Below are positions 1-6,922 of a stretch of 11,046 bases of DNA, piece by piece (within the stretch, counting starts at the first letter, position 1; every line of letters starts with the position of its first letter). The notes below the pieces were generated by a model. That model was not told the DNA's origin. It ran no database searches and saw only the letters and a list, made by a program, of their open reading frames with translations. A program made the translations under genes and the position numbers. Origin of the DNA: Oscillospiraceae bacterium (lineage in GTDB: Bacteria > Bacillota_A > Clostridia > Oscillospirales > Oscillospiraceae); assembly GCA_017537045.1 (NCBI GenBank), contig JAFYLN010000179.1, positions 1-11,046 on the forward strand, given 5' to 3'.

Positions 1-122
1 GCGGGGAATTGTGCGGCAGTCTCAGGGGAGATCTGGCTGTGCACCTGCAGCTTCAGCAGCGGGCAGAGCAGCATCACGATAGCCAGCAGCGCCGTCAGAA
101 GGGGTAACCAACGTTTTTTCAT
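1..122 (-). CDS. N-terminus of a signal-peptide or membrane-anchored protein, truncated by window edge
   Basis: Only the first 40 codons are inside the window. The protein begins MKKRWLPLLTALLAIVML: a short basic N-region (KKR), then about 18 hydrophobic residues, then a polar stretch (VHSQISPETAAQ). This is a signal peptide or signal anchor, so the product is exported or membrane-attached. There is a cysteine in the hydrophobic stretch (LLCPLL), but it does not make a convincing lipobox. The start lies 55 nt after the glycoside hydrolase stop on the same strand with no terminator between them, so it is probably the third gene of the LacI-controlled operon. The ribosome binding site is weak (AAAGAAAG, well upstream). 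The function cannot be told from 40 residues. An extracellular protein acting on the same sugar would fit the context, but that is inference. Confidence 0.6.
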   Translation of the reverse strand, partial: MKKRWLPLLTALLAIVMLLCPLLKLQVHSQISPETAAQFP

Positions 123-177
123 GATGATCCCGGCTTTCTTTGAATATTTGGCGTCCGGCAGAAATCGCCGGAGGATA

Positions 178-1752
178 TCAGTTGGGATTGAGATGGATAC
201 GTACCGCCTGCCCACGGTGGCTGAAGAGCTCGAAGTTGCTTTCGTCGCCGTTTCGGATGCGGTCGCACACCCATCTGTCGCCCTCGAAGTGACCTTCCTC
301 CACGCTGAGGAAGTTGAGGGTACCGCTCATACGGGAGGCAAGGAGCGGGTAGGGATCCTCCTCCAGCGGGTCGGGGCGGCGGCGGAAATCCACCTTCACA
401 CCGCATCCGGCAAGGTAGAATTCGTCATCACCGGTCTGAATGAGCAGACCGCGGCCTCTTGCGGAGAGCACATCGACATTTTCCGGGGCGGCAGTATTCA
501 GGAAGCTGCCCATGCCCCAGCGGCCGCTGTTGTTGGCGAACTTGACTTCCACATGCCAGCCTTTCAGGGGAATGTACTGCTTGTCCATGAATTCCTGCTG
601 CACCAGCGCATGGACGCGGCCTGTCCCGCGATATTTGATAATCAGCGGCGCCAGACTCGCTACGGAGCGCATGCTCAGGGCCATGTCGCGGCTTTCGGGG
701 AGGAGATTGCCTTCCATGTCAACAGCGTGGCCTGCGCCGAAGCAAGCCATGCCGATGCAGCCGTAGTCCGCGAAGGCCTCCATCATATTGAGCGCATTGG
801 CCATGCCGCCGATGGGGCTCTCCGGAATGAAAAGGGGGTTGTCCTCCCGGGCATAGCGGCTGCACACCCGGCGGTAGCGCGCCCGGTCAGGGACGTACAT
901 ATCCGGACAGATCAGGTCGATGTGGCGCGTGACGGCTTTGTAGATATCCAGCATGCGGCCTACGGCGGCGCCGCTGTTGTAGCACAGACCGGCTTCCTCA
1001 AAGCCCTGCTCGCCCAGCATGACGTTGATCATCAGGGGAACGTCATATTCGTTTTTACCGGCGATGGCCATTTTCTCCACGAAATTTGCGTGGGCCCAGG
1101 CCATGAATGCCTCGTGGGCGTGGCGGCCGAAGCGGCTGCGCCAGCTGTTGCCGGCGGGGATGATGCCGCAATCCTCCAGCGTTACACCGTCCAGGACGGC
1201 GGGCACGGGCTGCTGATAGAGCGCTTGCGCCTCGTCGCGATAGTCGAAATCGGTATTAGCCAGGCCAATCTCGTTTTCAACCTGCACAGCGATGACAGTG
1301 CCGGTGTCGCCGTCCACCTCTTTGAGGTGGGCCATGAAGCGGGCGAAGGCACGGCTGTCCTTTTCCAGGGTAGCCTCACACAGGGGGCTCATGCTGGCGA
1401 CACGTCCGCCGTCCCGGCCACGGGCGATATGATAGGTTTCCGGGTGGAGCTTCATCCATTCCGGGGCATAATTGGGATGACCGTTCTTGTTCATGCCGAA
1501 CCAGAGCAGGATCAGATACAGTCCGTGCTCCCGGCAGCGGAGGATCAGATCGTCCACATCGGCGAAATCATAGACGCCTTCTTCGGCCTCGATTCGGAAC
1601 CAGTAGACCGGAGCCTCCAGCAGGTTGCCGCCGTAGTGCCTGACGGCTTTGATCTCCCGTTCCAGCATTTCCGGGACGCCGGTGGAGGAGTTATGGGTCT
1701 GCAGGCCCAGCGGCAGGATTGGCTTGCCGGATTTATCATGGAAGAAGGTCAT
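178..1752 (-). CDS. GH35/GH42-like (clan GH-A) glycoside hydrolase, putative beta-galactosidase
   Basis: This 524-aa protein resembles the bacterial GH35-like beta-galactosidases (the DUF5597-containing type) with a TIM-barrel catalytic domain at about 10-350. The N-terminal part has family-like segments: GGNLLEAPVYWFRIE at 41-55, the strand ILLWFGMNKNG at 81-91 and PEWMK at 97-101. VQVENEIG at 156-163 gives a likely acid/base Glu161, and PLFIPES at 306-312 gives a likely nucleophile Glu311. Residues after about 380 form a beta-rich C-terminal region. There is no signal peptide, so it should act in the cytoplasm on an imported beta-galactoside or related oligosaccharide. The start is set by AAGGAGGAAT 9 nt upstream. 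That site is encoded by the last codons of the repressor gene (KGGI-stop), and the gap is only 2 nt (TGA TC ATG), so translation is probably coupled. Exact substrate is unknown; fold and catalytic class are fairly secure. Confidence 0.8.
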   Translation of the reverse strand: MTFFHDKSGKPILPLGLQTHNSSTGVPEMLEREIKAVRHYGGNLLEAPVYWFRIEAEEGVYDFADVDDLILRCREHGLYLILLWFGMNKNGHPNYAPEWMKLHPETYHIARGRDGGRVASMSPLCEATLEKDSRAFARFMAHLKEVDGDTGTVIAVQVENEIGLANTDFDYRDEAQALYQQPVPAVLDGVTLEDCGIIPAGNSWRSRFGRHAHEAFMAWAHANFVEKMAIAGKNEYDVPLMINVMLGEQGFEEAGLCYNSGAAVGRMLDIYKAVTRHIDLICPDMYVPDRARYRRVCSRYAREDNPLFIPESPIGGMANALNMMEAFADYGCIGMACFGAGHAVDMEGNLLPESRDMALSMRSVASLAPLIIKYRGTGRVHALVQQEFMDKQYIPLKGWHVEVKFANNSGRWGMGSFLNTAAPENVDVLSARGRGLLIQTGDDEFYLAGCGVKVDFRRRPDPLEEDPYPLLASRMSGTLNFLSVEEGHFEGDRWVCDRIRNGDESNFELFSHRGQAVRIHLNPN

Positions 1753-1754
1753 GA

Positions 1755-2756
1755 TCAGATTCCTCCTTTCAGCTTGCGGACGGTGCCGCCCTGCTGCAGT
1801 CTGCCGTTGATGCTGATGGTGCGGGGCACATAACAGCGGGAATCCTCGATGGCGCTGATCAGCTCCTGTGCGGCGCTTGTGCCCATCTGCACGGCGTCCT
1901 GCACATAGGTGGTCAGCTGGGGACGAACAGCCCGGGACAGCGCTACGCCGTCAAAACCGAAAACGCTGACGTCCTCCGGAACACGCAGTCCCTGTCGTTC
2001 GATCTCGGTTATGCCGCCGAGACAGGAAATGTCATCCGGATAGATGATGCAGGTGGGAGGCTTGGGCAGGGAGAGCAGCTCACGGGTTACGTCGCCGGAG
2101 ACGTAGGGCGTGCGGAAATTCGCTGCGCACAGGTACTCCTCCGGTACGGTGATGCCGCAGTCTCGGCAGCCACGATAAAAACCTGCGATACGCTCTGCGG
2201 TGACCTGTCCGCTTTCACCGTGGATAAAGGCGATGCGGCTGTGGCCCATCTCATCATGCAGGTAGTGGATGATCTCCTCCATCGCATCCACATTGTTGCT
2301 GGTGACGGTGGAGATGCCGGGGTAGGACTCCTCGATGGACACCGTCGGCAGATCGCTTTCCACGAGGGTCATCACATTGTCCTGGTCAAAGAGGCTCTGC
2401 ACGATGATGACGCCGGCGCACTGGCGCTGGCGGGCGTAATCGATGTAGGGCATGTCGGTGGCATTGCTCAGAAAGACCAGTTCATAGCCCTGACGGATGG
2501 CCTGCTGGTGGATACCTTCCAGCACCAGGGAGAAGAACTCATGGCCGAACAGGTTGCGGTACAGCACGCCAATGGAACGGGTGCGGTTGGTCTTCAGCGT
2601 CCTGGCTGCCACATTGGGGTAGTAGCCCATCTCCTTTGCGATCTGGCGGACGCGATCGGCGTTTTCGGCGCTCACACCCGGAAGATGGTTGAGGGCTCGG
2701 GAGACTGCGGCAGTGGACAGACCGCAGCGCTGGGCGATCATTTTAATGGTAACCAT
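1755..2756 (-). CDS. LacI-family transcriptional repressor
   Basis: This is a 333-aa LacI/GalR regulator of normal family length. The N-terminus MVTIKMIAQRCGLSTAAVSR is the classic helix-turn-helix, followed by the recognition-helix and hinge region (ALNHLPGVS, then YYPNVAARTLKTNRT at about 45-59). The rest is a periplasmic-binding-protein-like effector domain, with IGVLYRNLFGHEFF at its start, a GVIIVQS strand, and the C-terminal VSVFGFDG and PQLTTYVQD segments typical of the family. The open frame extends 15 codons further upstream, but Met at 2754-2756 is chosen because AAAGGAGGG lies 9 nt before it and the HTH starts there. It is the first gene of the operon, directly ahead of the glycoside hydrolase, so it most likely represses that operon and itself until a sugar binds. 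Two matching operators flank its promoter. Confidence 0.93.
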   Translation of the reverse strand: MVTIKMIAQRCGLSTAAVSRALNHLPGVSAENADRVRQIAKEMGYYPNVAARTLKTNRTRSIGVLYRNLFGHEFFSLVLEGIHQQAIRQGYELVFLSNATDMPYIDYARQRQCAGVIIVQSLFDQDNVMTLVESDLPTVSIEESYPGISTVTSNNVDAMEEIIHYLHDEMGHSRIAFIHGESGQVTAERIAGFYRGCRDCGITVPEEYLCAANFRTPYVSGDVTRELLSLPKPPTCIIYPDDISCLGGITEIERQGLRVPEDVSVFGFDGVALSRAVRPQLTTYVQDAVQMGTSAAQELISAIEDSRCYVPRTISINGRLQQGGTVRKLKGGI

Positions 2757-2764
2757 GCCTGTCT

Positions 2765-2773
2765 CCCTCCTTT
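2765..2773 (-). promoter_or_regulatory. Ribosome binding site that sets the LacI start
   Basis: On the minus strand this reads AAAGGAGGG, with 9 nt between GGAGG and the ATG at 2756. It excludes the longer open frame starting at 2801, which has no such site and would add residues before the helix-turn-helix. Confidence 0.85.
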
Positions 2774-2777
2774 GGAT

Positions 2778-2791
2778 GTTAAACGTTTGCG
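2778..2791 (-). promoter_or_regulatory. LacI-family operator O1 (downstream copy)
   Basis: The plus strand reads GTTAAACGTTTGCG around an AAACGTTT palindrome with central CG, the form typical of LacI/GalR operators. The same 14 bp occur in reverse orientation at 2969-2982. This copy sits in the leader, downstream of the promoter and just upstream of the repressor's ribosome binding site, where a bound repressor could block elongation. A second palindrome, TTTGCGCAAA (2786-2795), overlaps it. Confidence 0.75.
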
Positions 2792-2846
2792 CAAATCGCA
2801 ATAGGTCAAAACAGACAAAAAGACATATAAAGCTGGACTTATTTAT

Positions 2847-2876
2847 AATTTACTTCCAGAGGGAGCGAATTGTCAA
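2847..2876 (-). promoter_or_regulatory. Sigma-A type promoter of the lacI-glycoside hydrolase operon
   Basis: On the minus strand the -35 is a perfect TTGACA (2871-2876). After 18 bp comes TAAATT (2847-2852), a 4/6 match to the -10 consensus. An AT-rich TATAAA lies slightly further downstream. Transcription would start near 2840, giving a leader of roughly 80 nt that contains operator O1. The -35 is clear; the exact -10 is less so. Confidence 0.6.
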
Positions 2877-2968
2877 TAAGGAAATATAACAAATGGTCTG
2901 TTATCGGCGAAATTTTGCAAAGCGCAGTGACGGGAGTGAATGAAGGCAGCCTGAAGGGACGGATGAAA

Positions 2969-2982
2969 CGCAAACGTTTAAC
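2969..2982 (+). promoter_or_regulatory. LacI-family operator O2 (upstream copy)
   Basis: This reads CGCAAACGTTTAAC, the exact reverse complement of the 14 bp at 2778-2791. It lies about 95 bp upstream of the operon -35 and just beyond the terminator of the neighbouring gene. The centre-to-centre distance to O1 is 191 bp, so a tetrameric or otherwise bridging repressor could loop the promoter region. Confidence 0.7.
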
Positions 2983-2992
2983 AAGTTTTGAC

Positions 2993-3025
2993 AAAAAAGA
3001 AACCGCTTCATCATGAAGCGGTTTC
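2993..3025 (-). terminator. Intrinsic terminator of the transglutaminase gene
   Basis: On the minus strand a 12-bp perfect stem (GAAACCGCTTCA / TGAAGCGGTTTC) with a 3-nt loop is followed at once by six T residues. It starts 7 nt after the stop codon of the gene ending at 3033. It is a textbook rho-independent terminator and separates that gene from the sugar operon. Confidence 0.95.
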
Positions 3026-3032
3026 ATCCGGA

Positions 3033-5120
3033 TCAGTAAATCAGCTGAACGTCGGGGAAGTGATTCTGCAGCCAGGAGTCCGCATAGCTGCCCTTTTCGA
3101 CCACGGCATACTGGAGGGGACAGTTCCGGAAAGCGTCGGCACCGATGCTTCTGACACTGGCGGGGATGCGGATGGTGGTCAGGCTGGTGCAGCCGGAGAA
3201 GGCACGATAACCGATGGTGGTGACGTCGCTGGAAATATCGAAGGAGGTCAGGTGGATACAGTCGGCAAAAGCGTCATCACAGATCTCCTTCATGGCGATG
3301 GGCAGGGAGGACTCGAAGGTGGGTTTGAACTTGCCGTAGGAGACGGGGGCGCTCTTGTAGCTGGCGACGATCTCGCCGCCGACCTTGCGCAGGGCGAGGA
3401 TGTAGACCTGCTGCAGCATATCGCTGGGCAGCTGGGCTTTAGTCAGGTCATATTCTGTGTCGCGGGTAGTGGCTAGAACGGTCTCGGCGCCGTTCACCAC
3501 GCGGATGATCTGATATTCCGTGATGCCGGGGATGGCATTCCACTCCAGCTCAATCTCGTCGTCATCGACTTCCAGTTCAAAGTCGAAATCTGGCGCGTAT
3601 GCGGGGAGGACGGTGACCGTTATGGTGGCAGCCTCGCCGCCCTTGGGGGTGACGGTGATGGTTGCGGTGCCGGTACTGATACCGGTCACCGTGGCGATCA
3701 AACCGTTCTGGTTATCGTAGGTGGCGGTGACGGTGGCTACGCTGGTGTTGCTGCTGGTCCAGGTGAAGTCCTTGGCCGACTTGGGATAGTACTCTTTGGG
3801 AATGATCAGGGCGTTGTCTCCGGCAGTTACACGCAGGCTGGTTTCAACGATGGTGATGTAGCTGCTGGGCTTTTTCCAGCCGACCTGATAGTAGAAAATG
3901 TCGCCGCTAAGTCCGCGGCCGCCTGCCGAGGTTGCGAGCTTTTTGCGGAAAAGCTCTTGTGTCTTTTCGCTTGCATAGGTGCTCATGGTGTTCCACATTT
4001 CCATGGAGGTCAGTGGGCCGACGTAGAGGCCGTAGGTTTTTTCATGCTTTTTCCCCTCGGCGACCATCTTGTCAAACTCAGAGAAGAATTCCTCCCAAGT
4101 GGAGAAGGTGAAATCATAGTACCCGGCGCTGTCGGTGTTTTCATATTCGCCGCCTTCAGATTCCGGAGGGATGTAGCCCTCATCGATGATATTATCGGGC
4201 CGATTCCAACGGTGATCCTTGGCCAGGGTTTCATCGTCAACGCAGAAGTAGGTGTGGCATTCATAGCCGCCCGTACCGGGATCATCCCAGGTGCAGTCTA
4301 CATGATACCACTTGCCATCCAGCTTGATCATGTTCCAGCCGTGAGCCCCCCAAGCACCGCCGGAGTAGGCGGTGCCGGAGAGATAGATACAATCTATGCC
4401 GGCGATGGTGCACAGCATCAGGTAAGCGCGAGCGTAGCTGTCGCACACACCACGACCATGGACAAGCACGCCGGATGCATCGCGGTAAGGATCGCTGGAA
4501 TAGTCATAGTTGGCATTGTAGATCAGCCAGTCATGCAGTGCACGGGCACGGTCATAGATACTCATGCCGGGGGTGATAACCTCGGCGACAACCTTGTTTG
4601 CCTTGCCGGCGGTGGTCAGTTCATCCGTTTCATCGGCTTCTGTGAAGGTCTCGTAAATGCGGGTCTGGAAGATGAAGAACTGGCCGTTGGTATCCATGAC
4701 GCGGAATTCCCAGAAATAGCGGCCAGGCTTGGTGAATGTGTAATTGAAGGTATCGTCCTTCACATTGAAACTGTCCGGAACCGTCCAATAATCCTTGAAG
4801 GGATCCTTGGACATATCCTGATACGCCAGACTGGCGTGACAGCTGTAAGGACCTTCGCCGCCGGAGATGATGACCTCCCAGGTGGTCTGCTGCCCGAGGA
4901 TGATGTATGGCATGGTAGTAAGCACATAGGCAAGGTCAAGGGGCTCGGAAGAGGTGTCCGCACCCTTGACGAAGCCGCGCATGACTACGCCGCCCTGATA
5001 ATACAGCTTGTCCGACACCTTTGTGAAGGCAGCAAAGTCTGCCTCATCTGCCTGAACTGCTGGAATGCAGGCGAACATCACGACAGCACAAATCAGTGCG
5101 AATAGTCTTTTGAGAAACAT
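3033..5120 (-). CDS. Secreted transglutaminase-like surface protein with Big2, FN3-like and BspA-type LRR domains
   Basis: The mature product should be a 695-aa exported protein. The signal peptide runs MFLKRLFALICAVVMFACIP with likely cleavage after AVQA (about residue 24). Residues about 30-160 form a beta-sandwich-like region. The transglutaminase-like (cysteine protease fold) domain spans about 185-305. It has all three catalytic positions: Cys226 in HGRGVCDSYA, His260 in GAHGWN and Asp275 in WYHVDCTWDDP. A Big2 Ig-like domain follows at about 425-505 (WTSSNTSVATV, GTATITVT), then an FN3-like domain at 508-596. The C-terminus (605-680) has BspA-type leucine-rich repeats (AFSGCTSLTTIRIP, SIGADAFRNC). 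Start 5120 is chosen over the longer frame to 5375 because AAAAGGAGC lies 8 nt upstream, the signal peptide begins there and a near-consensus promoter lies inside the longer frame. It probably cross-links or cleaves protein at the cell surface; the substrate is unknown. No sortase or anchor motif is seen at the C-terminus. Confidence 0.9.
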   Translation of the reverse strand: MFLKRLFALICAVVMFACIPAVQADEADFAAFTKVSDKLYYQGGVVMRGFVKGADTSSEPLDLAYVLTTMPYIILGQQTTWEVIISGGEGPYSCHASLAYQDMSKDPFKDYWTVPDSFNVKDDTFNYTFTKPGRYFWEFRVMDTNGQFFIFQTRIYETFTEADETDELTTAGKANKVVAEVITPGMSIYDRARALHDWLIYNANYDYSSDPYRDASGVLVHGRGVCDSYARAYLMLCTIAGIDCIYLSGTAYSGGAWGAHGWNMIKLDGKWYHVDCTWDDPGTGGYECHTYFCVDDETLAKDHRWNRPDNIIDEGYIPPESEGGEYENTDSAGYYDFTFSTWEEFFSEFDKMVAEGKKHEKTYGLYVGPLTSMEMWNTMSTYASEKTQELFRKKLATSAGGRGLSGDIFYYQVGWKKPSSYITIVETSLRVTAGDNALIIPKEYYPKSAKDFTWTSSNTSVATVTATYDNQNGLIATVTGISTGTATITVTPKGGEAATITVTVLPAYAPDFDFELEVDDDEIELEWNAIPGITEYQIIRVVNGAETVLATTRDTEYDLTKAQLPSDMLQQVYILALRKVGGEIVASYKSAPVSYGKFKPTFESSLPIAMKEICDDAFADCIHLTSFDISSDVTTIGYRAFSGCTSLTTIRIPASVRSIGADAFRNCPLQYAVVEKGSYADSWLQNHFPDVQLIY

Positions 5121-5169
5121 ATTGTATGCTCCTTTTCTGCCTGATCGGGCATAATACGCATTATATGTT

Positions 5170-5198
5170 ATTATAGGTGGGTTGATAAACAAAGTCAA
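5170..5198 (-). promoter_or_regulatory. Near-consensus sigma-A promoter of the transglutaminase gene
   Basis: On the minus strand TTGACT (5193-5198), a 17-bp spacer and a perfect TATAAT (5170-5175) precede the gene by about 50 bp. This predicts strong expression and supports the start at 5120. Confidence 0.9.
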
Positions 5199-5416
5199 GG
5201 ATGATAAACAAAATTGCCCATACATGCCTGCCGTGGTATGAATGGGAAAGAAGAGAAACCACACATTCGGGAGATACCCTGGTGTAGAGCGATTTTTCAT
5301 GTGGCTTGCATGCGATGCGTGCAGCAGAATCGTAGCAGGCGGGACAGATGACGGGTGAAAACAGCGGAAAAACAAAAGAAGGGCATTTCTGATATGTATG
5401 GTATCGTTGTCATGAA
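5199..5416. other. Middle of the divergent intergenic region, no gene seen
   Basis: The 358 bp between the two divergent start codons (5121-5478) hold the promoters of both units. In the roughly 220 bp between the promoters I see no convincing start codon with a ribosome binding site, no strong hairpin and no clear operator. The open frame running through it on the minus strand is an upstream extension of the transglutaminase gene without translation signals. Confidence 0.6.
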
Positions 5417-5445
5417 TTGCCTTTTAGCGGCGAATATGCTATACT
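5417..5445 (+). promoter_or_regulatory. Extended -10 promoter of the MBOAT-DHHW operon
   Basis: TTGCCT (5417-5422), a 17-bp spacer and TATACT (5440-5445) are seen, with a TG one base before the -10 (TGCTATACT), an extended -10 element. The start codon is 33 nt beyond the -10, leaving a short leader with AAAGG about 9 nt before the ATG. Confidence 0.8.
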
Positions 5446-5478
5446 CATCTGGTCATTTTAGTAGAAAGGCGCGTTAAC

Positions 5479-6906
5479 ATGTTATTCACAAGTCTTGAGT
5501 TTCTTTGTATGTTTTTGCCTGTTGTACTGGCGGTGAATTTCCTGTTGCCGCAGATGTACAGGAATTACTGGCTGCTGGCCGCCAGCTTGTTGTTCTATGC
5601 CTGGGGTGAGCCAAGGTTTGTGTTTTTCATGCTGTTGTCCATTGTCTTCAACTACATTATGGCGTTGAAGATATCCGACCATCAGCCGGAGGAAAAGACG
5701 GCACGCCGCATTATTCTTGCATTGGCAGTATTGGGTAATCTGTCGTTGTTGTTTGTGTACAAGTACATGAACTTTTTTACCAGCACGATGCGTCAACTGC
5801 TGCCGAATGCCCAGAAATACATCACCCAGACGAATTTCGTGCTGCCTATTGGCATTTCGTTCTTTACGTTCCAGGCAATGAGTTATGTGGTAGATGTCTA
5901 CCGTGGCGTGCGAGTACAGAAGAATCCAGCCAATTTGGGCATGTATGTCTCTTTCTTTCCGCAGCTGATCGCAGGCCCGATTGTACGTTACACCACCGTT
6001 GAAGAACAGATCAGTCACCGGCGGATTACGGTGGATTCCTTTGCTGAAGGCGTACGCCGATTCCTTGTTGGTTTCAACAAAAAGATGCTGCTGGCTAACG
6101 TACTGGGTGAAGCTGCAGATGCGATTTTCGCGCTGGAGGGTATGAGTGCCCTGACTGCATGGGTGGGCATTGTCTGCTACACGCTACAGATCTTCTATGA
6201 TTTTGCGGGATACTCTGATATGGCGATTGGCCTTGGCAAGATGTTTGGATTCGACTTCCTGGAGAATTTCGATTATCCATATTGCGCAGGTTCGGTGACA
6301 GAGTTTTGGCGCCGTTGGCATATTTCCCTGGGTACTTGGTTCCGTGATTATGTGTACTTCCCCATGGGGGGATCACGCGTCAAGAGCAAAGCGCGCCTGG
6401 TATTAAACCTCTTCACTGTGTGGATGCTGACAGGTATCTGGCACGGTGCAAACTGGACGTTCATTCTGTGGGGCGTGATGTACGGCGCGCTGATTGTGGT
6501 GGAGAAGCTGTTGGATCTGCCGAAGAAAGTACAGAACTCGGTGGCAACAGGCTTCATCTGGCGCGTGGTGACACTGTTGGCAATTATGTTGGGCTGGGTG
6601 CTGTTCCGTTCCGACTCACTTGCAAATGCAGGACGGTATATCACCGCGATGTTTGTCGGTGGTGCGTCTTCCGTGGCAGATATTACGGGTATAAGCTATC
6701 TGCGGGAATATCTGATAACTATTCTGGTTGGTCTGGTGTGTGCGACGCCTGTGTTCCGGGTCATCCGTGCGAAGGTATGCAATATGCCTAAGCTGGGCCC
6801 GGTGCTGCTGACAGCAGGCTATATACTGCAGTTGATGCTGTTCTTGATGAGCGTGTCTGCACTGATCATGAATGCCCATAATCCTTTTATCTACTTCAAT
6901 TTCTAA
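5479..6906 (+). CDS. MBOAT-family membrane O-acyltransferase, AlgI-like
   Basis: This 475-aa polytopic membrane protein has the length and pattern of AlgI, the alginate O-acetylation MBOAT, and its Firmicute relatives. The N-terminus MLFTSLEFLCMFLPVVL and the helix WLLAASLLFYAWGEP (31-45) are typical. The core has VLPIGISFFTFQAMSYVVDVYRG (121-143), FFPQLIAGPIVRY (159-171), DFAGYSDMAIGLG (241-253), FWRRWHISLGTWFRDYVYFP with His281, and TGIWHGANWTFILWG (318-332) with His322, the conserved catalytic MBOAT histidine. In characterised systems such proteins move an acetyl group across the membrane to an extracellular SGNH-type partner. That partner is the next gene, 16 nt downstream. The polymer could be an exopolysaccharide or another wall polymer; the sequence does not say which. 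DltB, the D-alanyl MBOAT, is a relative, but no dltA, dltC or dltD gene is next to it. Confidence 0.93.
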   Translation: MLFTSLEFLCMFLPVVLAVNFLLPQMYRNYWLLAASLLFYAWGEPRFVFFMLLSIVFNYIMALKISDHQPEEKTARRIILALAVLGNLSLLFVYKYMNFFTSTMRQLLPNAQKYITQTNFVLPIGISFFTFQAMSYVVDVYRGVRVQKNPANLGMYVSFFPQLIAGPIVRYTTVEEQISHRRITVDSFAEGVRRFLVGFNKKMLLANVLGEAADAIFALEGMSALTAWVGIVCYTLQIFYDFAGYSDMAIGLGKMFGFDFLENFDYPYCAGSVTEFWRRWHISLGTWFRDYVYFPMGGSRVKSKARLVLNLFTVWMLTGIWHGANWTFILWGVMYGALIVVEKLLDLPKKVQNSVATGFIWRVVTLLAIMLGWVLFRSDSLANAGRYITAMFVGGASSVADITGISYLREYLITILVGLVCATPVFRVIRAKVCNMPKLGPVLLTAGYILQLMLFLMSVSALIMNAHNPFIYFNF

Positions 6907-6907
6907 A

Positions 6908-6913
6908 CGGAGG
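6908..6913 (+). promoter_or_regulatory. Ribosome binding site that sets the DHHW protein start
   Basis: CGGAGG lies 3 nt before an ATG at 6917 and 9 nt before an ATG at 6923. The other strong sites in this window use about 9 nt, so 6923 is preferred. The alternative adds only two residues (Met-Arg). Confidence 0.65.
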
Positions 6914-6922
6914 TCCATGAGA

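Noticed and set aside
121..1833. 570-aa open frame on the plus strand
   Set aside because: It is antisense to the glycoside hydrolase, which has conserved motifs and a strong ribosome binding site. The long frame follows from the GC-rich third positions of the real gene.
2839..3027. 62-aa minus-strand frame in the lacI upstream region
   Set aside because: It overlaps the terminator, operator and promoter, and has no ribosome binding site or protein-like pattern.
3957..5105. 382-aa open frame on the plus strand
   Set aside because: It is antisense to the transglutaminase gene, with low-complexity Val/Ala/Gly/His composition, no start signals and no family motif.
5121..5375. Extended N-terminus of the transglutaminase protein
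   Set aside because: The extra 85 codons cover the promoter, have no ribosome binding site and would place the signal peptide inside the protein.
6872..6922. Earlier start of the DHHW protein at 6872
   Set aside because: It overlaps the end of the MBOAT gene and has no ribosome binding site, while CGGAGG precedes 6917 and 6923.
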